From Planococcus salinus (GTDB lineage: Bacteria > Bacillota > Bacilli > Bacillales_A > Planococcaceae), in the NCBI RefSeq assembly GCF_003719725.1, contig NZ_RIAX01000012.1, forward strand, positions 1 to 63,925: a stretch of DNA of 63,925 bases, given 5' to 3'. Shown one piece after another: positions 1-6,834 of this stretch (its first letter is position 1; each line of letters starts with the position of its first letter). The position numbers were made by a program, and so were the translations under genes. Below the pieces are notes generated by a model that did not search any database, was not told the origin of the DNA, and was given only the letters and a program-made list of their open reading frames with translations.

Positions 1-48
1 CCTGTCAGAGCTACCCGGGCACTTCCGCTTTTCTTATAAGCAAAAAAA
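1..48. repeat. Possible tail of a dispersed hairpin repeat
   Basis: The stretch around 22-40 (CACTTCCGCTTTTCTTAT) resembles the right end of the hairpin repeat at 27431-27573, which ends CCTCCGCTTTTCTTAC. The left part of the element would lie outside the window. No coding sequence is visible here. The call rests on about 14 shared bases and is weak. Confidence 0.3.
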
Positions 49-77
49 TTGAGGAGCATATCTTTGGTTGCTATAGT
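49..77 (+). promoter_or_regulatory. Sigma-A-type promoter for the DsbA/FrnE-like gene
   Basis: A TTGAGG -35 (49-54) and a TATAGT -10 (72-77) are separated by 17 bp and lie just upstream of the ribosome binding site at 84-90. No MhqR-type operator is evident at this promoter, unlike at the azoreductase promoter downstream. Confidence 0.5.
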
Positions 78-98
78 AATAAAAAAGAGGTGGATAAA

Positions 99-806
99 AT
101 GAAAATTGAAGTTTGGTCAGATTATGTGTGTCCGTTTTGTTACATAGGCAAGCGCACACTTGAAATAGCTTTAAAGAAAACGGGATTCGAAAGCCAGGCG
201 GATGTTTCTTTCAAAGCGTATCAGCTGGATCCTGCTGCGCCTTTGGATTCCACTATATCCACTTATGAGTCTTTGGCAAAAAAGATGGGACAAACGGTGG
301 AACAGGCAAAAGAGATGACGAAAGGTGTCGCACAGCATGCGCGCACGGTTGGCTTGGAATATGACTTTGACAATATGGTCCAGGCCAATACATTGGCTGC
401 TCATCGCTTAGTGAAGTGGGCAGAATCACTGGGGAAAGACGCAGAAATGACAGAGAATTTATTGCACGGCTACTTTATTGAAGCCCGCAATGTGGGCAAT
501 ACAGAAGTGTTATTGGACATTGCGGAAATCTCGGGCCTGCCGCGGGAAGAAGCCCAGCGAGTCTTGTCTTCTGACCAGTTTACAGAGGACGTGGAGACGG
601 ATATTTCAGAAGCTGGACAAATTGGTGTCCAGGGTGTGCCGTTTTTTGTGGTGAACCGAAAGTACGCAATTTCCGGAGCACAGCCAGTGGAATCTTTTGT
701 GGAAGCTCTTGAACAGATTGCGGAAGAGGAGGGCATCCGTCCTGCCTTGAAGCCTATGGGGAAAAAAGAGACCACTTACTGTACTGGAGATTCCTGTGAC
801 GGTTGA
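99..806 (+). CDS. DsbA-family (FrnE-like) oxidoreductase
   Basis: Thioredoxin-fold protein of 235 residues in the DsbA/2-hydroxychromene-2-carboxylate isomerase superfamily, FrnE branch. The N-terminus carries WSDYVCPFCYIG with a CPFC redox pair, and the GVQGVPFFVV segment near residue 178 holds the cis-proline loop typical of the fold. A CTGDSCDG tail adds two more cysteines. There is no signal peptide, so it should act in the cytoplasm, probably in thiol-disulfide or quinone-adduct stress. I chose ATG 99, eight bases after AGAGG; the upstream in-frame GTG at 90 lies inside the ribosome binding site. No terminator separates it from the azoreductase gene, so read-through is likely. Substrate unknown. 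Confidence 0.85.
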   Translation: MKIEVWSDYVCPFCYIGKRTLEIALKKTGFESQADVSFKAYQLDPAAPLDSTISTYESLAKKMGQTVEQAKEMTKGVAQHARTVGLEYDFDNMVQANTLAAHRLVKWAESLGKDAEMTENLLHGYFIEARNVGNTEVLLDIAEISGLPREEAQRVLSSDQFTEDVETDISEAGQIGVQGVPFFVVNRKYAISGAQPVESFVEALEQIAEEEGIRPALKPMGKKETTYCTGDSCDG

Positions 807-827
807 AAAGGTCGACAAGCAGATTAG

Positions 828-879
828 TTGAAGCAAGAGCAGTTTTCTATTAATATGAAGATGTCTTTGATTCGAGATA
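828..879 (+). promoter_or_regulatory. azoR promoter with MhqR-type operator
   Basis: TTGAAG (828-833), 17 bp, TAATAT (851-856) form a good sigma-A promoter. The predicted start near 862 falls on TGTCTTTGATTCGAGATA (862-879). Its right half-site TTCGAGATA is perfect, and 14 of 18 positions match the palindrome TATCTCGAATTCGAGATA that I recall as the MhqR operator of B. subtilis. The same geometry, operator on the transcription start, recurs at 18003-18057. Confidence 0.65.
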
Positions 880-911
880 ATAATTATAAAGTAAAGGGAG
901 TTTTCAACGAA

Positions 912-1541
912 ATGAACGTTTTAGTAGTAAAAGCCAATAACCGCCCTGCATCAGAAGGCGTATCCAGCAAAATGTACGAAGTCTTTATGGAGAGCATCGG
1001 TTCTGACATGAGCGTAAAGACATTTGATGTCTTTAAGGAAGATATGCCGTATTTTGGCCAGGACTTTTTCGACGCCATGCAAAAGTCTGCTCAGGCAGAA
1101 GAATTGAACGAATTGGAGCAGCGCATTTTGACAGCTGCCAACAAAGCAATGGATGCATTTTTGGAAGCAGATCTTGTAGTATTCGCCTTCCCGTTATGGA
1201 ACAAAACCATTCCGGCTCCACTGCAGACGTTCATCGATTATATTTACCGTGCAGGTGTGACGTTTAAATATACAGAAGAAGGCCCAGTTGGACTGGTTCC
1301 TGAGAAGAAAGTGCTGATCCTGAATGCACGCGGCGGTGTTTATTCGACTCCGGAGACGGCTCCAGGTGAAATGAGCGTTAATTACATCCGCCAGATTATG
1401 AATTTCTTCGGCATTGAAAACATTGAAGAAGTCATCATCGAAGGACATAATATGTATCCTGACCGTGCAGAGGAAATCATTGCTGAAGGCATGAAGCGTG
1501 TAGAAGAAAAAGCACGGGCGTTGCAAACTGTAAACGCCTAA
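912..1541 (+). CDS. azoR: FMN-dependent NADH-azoreductase
   Basis: Flavodoxin-fold quinone/azo reductase of 209 residues that should reduce quinones and azo compounds with NAD(P)H through bound FMN. The N-terminus MNVLVVKANNRP is the nucleotide-binding strand and loop. FAFPLWNKTIPAPLQTFIDY and LNARGGVYS match the FMN-contacting loops of the AzoR family. I start at ATG 912, eleven bases after AAAGGGAG; the longer frame from 828 begins inside the -35 box and is rejected. The MhqR-like operator at the transcription start implies induction by quinones or other electrophiles, as for azoR2 of B. subtilis. The FrnE-like gene lies immediately upstream. Confidence 0.92.
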   Translation: MNVLVVKANNRPASEGVSSKMYEVFMESIGSDMSVKTFDVFKEDMPYFGQDFFDAMQKSAQAEELNELEQRILTAANKAMDAFLEADLVVFAFPLWNKTIPAPLQTFIDYIYRAGVTFKYTEEGPVGLVPEKKVLILNARGGVYSTPETAPGEMSVNYIRQIMNFFGIENIEEVIIEGHNMYPDRAEEIIAEGMKRVEEKARALQTVNA

Positions 1542-1553
1542 TATATAGAAGGA

Positions 1554-1590
1554 AAAAACCGCAGGCGATTTATTGCCTGCGGTTTTTTTC
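1554..1590 (+). terminator. Rho-independent terminator of azoR
   Basis: ACCGCAGGC and GCCTGCGGT pair around an ATTTATT loop and are followed by a run of seven T. Confidence 0.9.
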
Positions 1591-1594
1591 TATG

Positions 1595-1619
1595 GATTAA
1601 AACAGTCAAGGGAGGGTAA
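1595..1619 (+). promoter_or_regulatory. Sigma-B-type promoter (FAD-Rieske gene)
   Basis: GATTAA (1595-1600), 13 bp, GGGTAA (1614-1619). The -10 is a consensus sigma-B element and the -35 differs by one base from GTTTAA. It lies between the azoR terminator and the ATG at 1652, giving a leader of about 25 nt. Confidence 0.6.
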
Positions 1620-1651
1620 ATAATCAGTAAAACGATTATAGGAGGAACACT

Positions 1652-3202
1652 ATGTCGCAGAATGAAAATACAAGCCGTATTCCGGAATCTTCAAAGTCTT
1701 ATTGGAGAGATTACAAGGAAATTCCCAGTTATTCGCCTTTGCAGGGGAATGAGTCGACTGAAATAGGCATCGTTGGAGGCGGAATTGTCGGCGTCATCAG
1801 TGCCTATTTGCTGGCAAAAGCGGGCAGGAAAGTGACGTTGCTGGATGCCGGTAAATTGCTTGATGGCGTGACGGGCTACACCACTGCCAAAATAACTGCG
1901 CAACACGGATTGTTCTATTTTCCATTGATTAAAACCATTGGGGAAGAAAACGCAAAGTTGTATTATGAAGCCAATATGGCCGGGAAAAGATTTATTGAAG
2001 AAACGGCCAAAGAGCTCAATATCGATTGCGATCTGACGCCTCAGAAAGCGTTTGTTTACGCTGAGTCGCTGCTTGGGACCAAGCTGATTGAAAAAGAAGC
2101 GGAAGCGTATGAAAAGTTGGGAATTGACGGCGGGCTGGCAAAGGATGAAGTTGAACTGCCGTTTCCCGTTAAGGAAGCAATTGTCATGCGAAATCAGGCA
2201 CAGTTCCATCCTCTGAAATTCCTGGCAGCGCTGGTACAGGAAATTGAGCGTCTTGGCGGCACAATTTATGAACAGACACGCGCTGTGAAAGTGTTGAAGA
2301 AAAAAGACCCGGTCATCCAGACCGAAAATCTGTCCCACCTGTCCTGTGATAAGGTAATTGTGGCCACTCATTATCCGTTCAATGACGATGATGGCATGTA
2401 TTTTTCCAGACTGTCGATTAACCGTTCTTATGCCATTGCAGCGAAAATAAACGGAGAAGTGCCCAATGAAATGTATCTGAGCGCGGAAATGCCAAAACGT
2501 TCTTTGCGGTACGTGATGACTGATGACGGGGAGAAACTGCTGATTATCGGAGGCGATGGCCATACGACAGGACAAAGCAAAACACCGACAATGGAACATT
2601 ACCGAAACCTCGAACAATTTGGGGAGCAGCATTTCGGCATCCGGGAAATTCCGTATCGCTGGTCGGCGCAGGACATGACGACACTCGATCAAGTTCCGTA
2701 CGTGGGAACAATCACTGCAGGTTACGATAACATTCTGGTCGCAACAGGTTTCCATAAATGGGGGATGTCGAACGGCGCAATCGCCGGTGTGATGCTGGCT
2801 GATCAGGTTCAGGGCAACGAAAACCCTTATGCCAAAATTTTTGATCCAACTCGTCCGAAAATGAAGGCGGTCGATGCCGCAAGTTTTGTGAAAGACAATG
2901 CATCTGTGGCGAAAGAGCTGCTCAAAGGAAAGCTCAAGCGTCCTTCAAAAACAGTGGATCAATTGGCGAAAGATGAAGGGGCTCATGTGAAAGTGAACGG
3001 TAAAAGAGCCGGTGGATACAAGGACCAATATGGTCAGGTGCATATTGTCAGTACCACCTGTACACACATGGGCTGTGAAGTGGGCTGGAACGATGCAGAA
3101 AAATCATGGGACTGCCCATGCCACGGCTCCCGTTTTTCTTATACTGGAGAAGTGCTGGAAGGTCCGGCTGTAAAACCGCTCAAGCGAATCGAAGAAAAAT
3201 GA
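1652..3202 (+). CDS. FAD-dependent oxidoreductase with C-terminal Rieske domain
   Basis: A 516-residue fusion like B. subtilis YhfW. Residues about 35-395 form a DAO-type FAD domain with the dinucleotide motif [20 protein letters not shown] (18 of these residues are the GxGxxG region) and a C-terminal GATGF-like segment ([12 protein letters not shown]). Residues about 425-510 form a Rieske [2Fe-2S] domain with CTHMGC and CPCHGS supplying two Cys and two His ligands. The start follows AGGAGG. No signal peptide is seen, so it is cytosolic; electrons presumably pass between FAD and the iron-sulfur centre. The substrate is unknown. A sigma-B-type promoter precedes the gene and terminators follow it. 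Confidence 0.88.
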   Translation: MSQNENTSRIPESSKSYWRDYKEIPSYSPLQGNESTEIGIVGGGIVGVISAYLLAKAGRKVTLLDAGKLLDGVTGYTTAKITAQHGLFYFPLIKTIGEENAKLYYEANMAGKRFIEETAKELNIDCDLTPQKAFVYAESLLGTKLIEKEAEAYEKLGIDGGLAKDEVELPFPVKEAIVMRNQAQFHPLKFLAALVQEIERLGGTIYEQTRAVKVLKKKDPVIQTENLSHLSCDKVIVATHYPFNDDDGMYFSRLSINRSYAIAAKINGEVPNEMYLSAEMPKRSLRYVMTDDGEKLLIIGGDGHTTGQSKTPTMEHYRNLEQFGEQHFGIREIPYRWSAQDMTTLDQVPYVGTITAGYDNILVATGFHKWGMSNGAIAGVMLADQVQGNENPYAKIFDPTRPKMKAVDAASFVKDNASVAKELLKGKLKRPSKTVDQLAKDEGAHVKVNGKRAGGYKDQYGQVHIVSTTCTHMGCEVGWNDAEKSWDCPCHGSRFSYTGEVLEGPAVKPLKRIEEK

Positions 3203-3205
3203 ACG

Positions 3206-3249
3206 CGAAAAAGCAGTACGGGAATTGACTCCGTACTGCTTTTTCGTTT
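3206..3249 (+). terminator. Strong terminator after the FAD-Rieske gene
   Basis: A perfect 16-bp stem (CGAAAAAGCAGTACGG with CCGTACTGCTTTTTCG) surrounds an 8-9 base loop and ends in a T-rich stretch. Confidence 0.9.
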
Positions 3250-3285
3250 GAATGGTTAGTCGCAAATAAACCTGAAATTCCCAAA

Positions 3286-3353
3286 GAAAAAGCCATTCGC
3301 GTATTGAACTGCTCCGATTCGGGGCAGTGCGTATGCGCAAATGGCTTTTTTAA
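3286..3353. terminator. Bidirectional terminator between convergent genes
   Basis: AAAAAGCCATTCGC and GCGCAAATGGCTTTTTT pair with a central CTGCTCC/GGGGCAG sub-stem. A-runs and T-runs flank it, so it can stop transcription on both strands; its main client is the yceI gene on the minus strand. Confidence 0.75.
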
Positions 3354-3367
3354 CCTGCTTTTCGAAC

Positions 3368-3889
3368 TTAAGCCGGGTTCGCTTCTAGCTCAAGCGTGAT
3401 TTTAATGTCTTCGCCGACCATGACACCGCCGGTTTCCAACGCCTGGTTCCACGTCAGGCCAAAATCTTTCCGGTTTACTTTTCCTTCTCCGCTGAACGCT
3501 ACAACTTCAACACCCCACGGGTTCGTGCCTTTTCCGCCGTATTCAACTTCAAAAGTTGCCGGGCGTGTAACGCCTTTCATGGTAAGGTCGCCAGTCAACT
3601 CATACTCTTCGCCTTTTTTGACGATATCATTTGCTTTAAAAGTGATGTGAGGGTGATTTTCTGCATCAAAGAAATCAGCTGAACGCAAATGGTTGTCGCG
3701 GTCTTCATTGTTTGTATTGATGCTGTTTACATCAATTTTAAAGTCGATCAACGCTCCTTGCAGGTCTTCTTCATTTGCTTCAACGGTTGCTTCATACGAA
3801 CCAAAACTGCCTTTAACTTTTGAAATCATCATGTGCTTTACTGAGAATCCGATTTCCGAATGTGTTGCGTCAACTGTCCATTTTTTCAT
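3368..3889 (-). CDS. YceI-family lipid/isoprenoid-binding protein
   Basis: A 173-residue YceI-domain protein, a lipocalin-like beta barrel whose relatives bind polyisoprenoids or amphiphilic ligands. The N-terminus WTVDATHSEIGFSVKHMM and the later RDNHLRSADFFDAENHP are hallmark YceI motifs. No signal peptide is present, so a cytoplasmic form is expected, as in many Firmicutes. The start codon follows AGGAGG with normal spacing. Upstream are a sigma-A promoter, a perfect 14-bp MhqR-like palindrome and an extra half-site, which tie this gene to the azoreductase and dioxygenase genes. I infer a role in quinone or electrophile stress; family knowledge alone would not predict this. Confidence 0.88.
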   Translation of the reverse strand: MKKWTVDATHSEIGFSVKHMMISKVKGSFGSYEATVEANEEDLQGALIDFKIDVNSINTNNEDRDNHLRSADFFDAENHPHITFKANDIVKKGEEYELTGDLTMKGVTRPATFEVEYGGKGTNPWGVEVVAFSGEGKVNRKDFGLTWNQALETGGVMVGEDIKITLELEANPA

Positions 3890-3924
3890 AATGAAATTCC
3901 TCCTAAAGATTATGTGCTGACATC

Positions 3925-3987
3925 AATATAACGAATATCTATCTCGAAGTCAATAGTATTTAATTAATAATTCTCGAATTCGAGATT
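3925..3987 (-). promoter_or_regulatory. yceI promoter with MhqR-type operator and half-site
   Basis: Read on the minus strand, TTGACT (3953-3948), 17 bp, TATATT (3930-3925). A perfect palindrome TCTCGAATTCGAGA (3972-3985) lies upstream of the -35. The spacer contains a complete half-site, TATCTCGAA on the plus strand at 3940-3948. Two sites of one operator type bracket the -35. Confidence 0.65.
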
Positions 3988-4088
3988 AAAATTTGTCTTT
4001 TGCATGAATCCCATCGATTTTGCTTGTCAAACAGGGAAGAACATCGGATACTATTAGAAGGTAAAAGTTTAGAAGGGATTTGCTTTAA

Positions 4089-5006
4089 ATGACGAAAGAA
4101 AGATGGACAACAGACCTTCGTCGTTTTTTACTTGATGATCATGTGAAAATCGATGAACCGCTACACCTTCATACGCTGACGGAAATGGGTGGGCCGGCTG
4201 ATGTTTTTGTAACACCGACAACTGACGATGAAACTGCTTATACAGTAAAATATGCTTATGACAACAATATTCCTTTGCTGCTTCTTGGAAATGGCTCCAA
4301 TATGGTAGTCCGTGATGGAGGGGTAAGAGGCATAGTTTTGAATTTGAAGAGCCTGCGTTCGGTGGAAGTCGACGGCTTAACGGTAACAGCGCAGGGCGGA
4401 GCGAACATTAAAGACGTTTCGAAAATTGCCGCTTCTCATTGCCTGACCGGGTTTGAATTCGCCTGTGGAATTCCAGGGTCTGTGGGTGGAGCGATGGCCA
4501 TGAATGCGGGGGCATATGGCGGAGAGGTCAAAGACGTCATCCGCAGAGCGACTGTATTGACACGAAATGGTGAGAAGCTCGTATTGACTAAAGAAGAACT
4601 GGAGCTCGGCTACCGAAAAAGTGTGATTACCAAAAAAGGCTATTATGTGCTGTCAGCCGAATTTGAATTGGAGCTGGGCAACCAAACGACAATCGATGCC
4701 AAGATGGACGAGTTGACGTTTCAACGGGAATCAAAGCAGCCGCTTGAATTTCCTTCTGCAGGCAGTGTTTTTAAACGGCCGCCAGGGAATTTTGCCGGAA
4801 AACTGATCCAGGAAAGTGGTTTACAGGGTAAAGGATATGGAGGTGCGGAAGTATCGACCAAACACGCCGGTTTTATTGTCAACAAAAACAATGCGACCGC
4901 TCAAGATTATATCCAAACCATCGAAATGGTGAAGCGGGCGGTAAACGAAAAATTCGGCATCGATTTAGAACTTGAAGTGAAAATTGTGGGAGAAGACTTA
5001 CTGTAA
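4089..5006 (+). CDS. murB: UDP-N-acetylenolpyruvoylglucosamine reductase
   Basis: MurB, 305 residues, the usual length for the Firmicutes type. It reduces UDP-GlcNAc-enolpyruvate to UDP-MurNAc with NADPH and FAD in the cytoplasm, the second committed step of peptidoglycan synthesis. The FAD domain contains LLGNGSNMVVRDGG and GIPGSVGGAMAMNAGAYGGE. The catalytic serine lies in SAGSVFKRP, and ESGLQGKGYGGAEVS follows in the C-terminal domain. The ATG lies downstream of AGAAGGGA. It is a single-gene unit with its own terminator. Confidence 0.97.
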   Translation: MTKERWTTDLRRFLLDDHVKIDEPLHLHTLTEMGGPADVFVTPTTDDETAYTVKYAYDNNIPLLLLGNGSNMVVRDGGVRGIVLNLKSLRSVEVDGLTVTAQGGANIKDVSKIAASHCLTGFEFACGIPGSVGGAMAMNAGAYGGEVKDVIRRATVLTRNGEKLVLTKEELELGYRKSVITKKGYYVLSAEFELELGNQTTIDAKMDELTFQRESKQPLEFPSAGSVFKRPPGNFAGKLIQESGLQGKGYGGAEVSTKHAGFIVNKNNATAQDYIQTIEMVKRAVNEKFGIDLELEVKIVGEDLL

Positions 5007-5013
5007 CCTGAAT

Positions 5014-5047
5014 GCGGCGCTCTTTGAAGAGGAGTGCCGCTTTTTTT
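5014..5047 (+). terminator. murB terminator
   Basis: GCGGCGCTCTT and AGGAGTGCCGC pair, followed by seven T. Confidence 0.85.
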
Positions 5048-5062
5048 AATTGAAAGATATTA

Positions 5063-5260
5063 TGCTATAATTATCTTATACAGAAGTTGAACTGCTCACC
5101 TTCATCTGCTGATTTCCCGCGTAACAGTAAAGTATAGATAACCGCTTATGATTTGGCGTGTTTCTTAGCGTTGACGCATCCGCGGACTGGACGGACTACG
5201 TTTAGAACGGTGTTTAAAGCTGATTTTTCGGGTTCGACTTGTATAAAAGCGCAAAAGGAG
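5063..5260 (+). promoter_or_regulatory. Extended -10 promoter and ~185-nt leader of the antiporter gene
   Basis: TGCTATAAT (5063-5071) is an extended -10 element with no convincing -35. From a start near 5078, an untranslated leader of about 185 nt precedes AAAGGAG at 5254-5260. It contains short self-complementary pieces such as CCGCG near 5118 and CGCGG near 5180, but I recognise no named riboswitch and no terminator. Confidence 0.4.
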
Positions 5261-6742
5261 TTGTTATTCATAGATTTCTCAATTAACGGCATTATCCTGC
5301 TTGGCGGTCTTTTCCTCTTACTCGGCGTGTTGATGACTCGAATCTCAGCACGTGCCGGTGTTCCTTCTCTTGTTCTCTTTTTAATTATTGGTATGATCCT
5401 CGGCAGTGACATTTCTGGTCTGATTTATTTTTCCAATGCAGAAATAGCGCAGATGGTCGGAGTTGTCGCTTTGATCATCATTTTGTTTGAAGGTGGTTTG
5501 CAGACGCAGTGGAAGAATATTCGCCCAGTCCTGGGAGCATCCGTGGTACTGGCGACTTTAGGTGTATTGATTACGACCACAGTCGTCGCAGTGGTTGCTT
5601 ATTATATCCTCGATATCGGCTGGCTGGAAGCGTTTCTCCTTGGCTCAATTGTTGGTTCGACTGACGCGGCGGCGGTTTTTTCCGTATTGGCCGGGCAGAA
5701 CATCAAAGCGAAAATCTCTTCCACACTGGAAGCGGAATCCGGAACGAACGATCCGATGGCTATGTTTTTAACGATCGCATTTATTCAATTGATCATGATA
5801 CCCGATTCTTCCGGCTGGACGATGTTCGGCAGTTTTCTATTGCAGATGGGGCTTGGTGCGATTTTCGGGGTCGTTTTAGGATATGTCGCTTCCTGGACCA
5901 TCAATCGCATCAAGTTGGATGCTTCGGGCCTGTACGCAGTATTAGCTGCAGGGTTTGCCATCTTCATTTACAGCTCCACGGCCATTCTGGGAGGCAGCGG
6001 ATTGCTTGCTGTTTATCTGGCAGCGTTGGTGATCGGTACCCGTGAATTGACTCACAGCCATTCAATCATCAGTTTTCACGAAGGATTTGCCTGGCTCATG
6101 CAGATTGTCATGTTTATGTTGCTCGGATTGCTGGTATTCCCAAGTCAACTGGTGGAATGGGAGTTGATCTGGAAAGGCCTTGTATTATCGCTGGTCCTGA
6201 TTTTTATTGCCCGGCCGATTGCGGTCTTTATTTCGGCGGCTTTTTTCAATTATTCCATAAAGGAAAAGCTGTTTATCTCCTGGGCGGGCCTGAGAGGGGC
6301 GGTGCCGATCGTATTGGCAACTTTCCCGATGCTTGCCGGTCTCGAGAACAGTTTTCTGTTTTTTAATTTTGTGTTCTTTATCGTCCTGACTTCTGCTTTG
6401 CTGCAGGGCTCCACCATTCCTTTTATGGCGGAAAAGTTGTCGCTGAATGGGCGGCCGTCCCCAAAACGGATTCACTCGCTTGAACTTGTCTCCATGGACA
6501 GGGCGAATGCTGAGATGCTGGAAGTTGTATTATCGGAAAAATCGCCGTTTGCCGGACAGTTTGTCCAAACAATCGGATTGCCAAAGCAAACGTTGATCAG
6601 CGCAATTATTCGCTCCGGCAGACTGGTCATGCCGACAGGGACGACAAAACTGCGAGTGGGCGATGTGCTGTATGTCCTGACCGAAAAAAAGCAAGTATCC
6701 AAAGTGAAAATGGTTTTTGGCGAAGAAGATATTTTGGATTAG
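5261..6742 (+). CDS. CPA1-family K+(Na+)/H+ antiporter with RCK_C domain
   Basis: About 493 residues. Residues 1-385 contain some twelve hydrophobic segments of a sodium/hydrogen exchanger, with the signature AESGTNDPMA on the fifth or sixth helix and GSTDAAAVFSVLAG before it. The last ~85 residues form a TrkA_C/RCK_C ligand-binding domain, so it resembles potassium/proton antiporters gated by nucleotides such as c-di-AMP. The start is uncertain: the frame is open from 5153, but those 36 residues look unlike the family, and AAAGGAG at 5254-5260 directly abuts TTG 5261; ATA 5270 would have ideal spacing. It is monocistronic, with a terminator whose first base is the last base of the stop codon. 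Confidence 0.85.
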   Translation: MLFIDFSINGIILLGGLFLLLGVLMTRISARAGVPSLVLFLIIGMILGSDISGLIYFSNAEIAQMVGVVALIIILFEGGLQTQWKNIRPVLGASVVLATLGVLITTTVVAVVAYYILDIGWLEAFLLGSIVGSTDAAAVFSVLAGQNIKAKISSTLEAESGTNDPMAMFLTIAFIQLIMIPDSSGWTMFGSFLLQMGLGAIFGVVLGYVASWTINRIKLDASGLYAVLAAGFAIFIYSSTAILGGSGLLAVYLAALVIGTRELTHSHSIISFHEGFAWLMQIVMFMLLGLLVFPSQLVEWELIWKGLVLSLVLIFIARPIAVFISAAFFNYSIKEKLFISWAGLRGAVPIVLATFPMLAGLENSFLFFNFVFFIVLTSALLQGSTIPFMAEKLSLNGRPSPKRIHSLELVSMDRANAEMLEVVLSEKSPFAGQFVQTIGLPKQTLISAIIRSGRLVMPTGTTKLRVGDVLYVLTEKKQVSKVKMVFGEEDILD

Positions 6743-6769
6743 CCCGCGAAAAAATCGCGGGCTTTTCTT
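6742..6769 (+). terminator. Antiporter gene terminator
   Basis: GCCCGCGA/TCGCGGGC stem with an AAAAA loop and TTTTCTT tail. Confidence 0.88.
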
Positions 6770-6834
6770 ATGGAAGTGGAAGGGATTTCCCATTTCCCGG
6801 TCGAATCAAAAAGGAGGGGAAAAGGGGGAATTAT

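Noticed and set aside
5153..5260. 36-residue N-terminal extension of the antiporter
   Set aside because: Composition is unlike an antiporter N-terminus, and AAAGGAG at 5254-5260 would be inside it.
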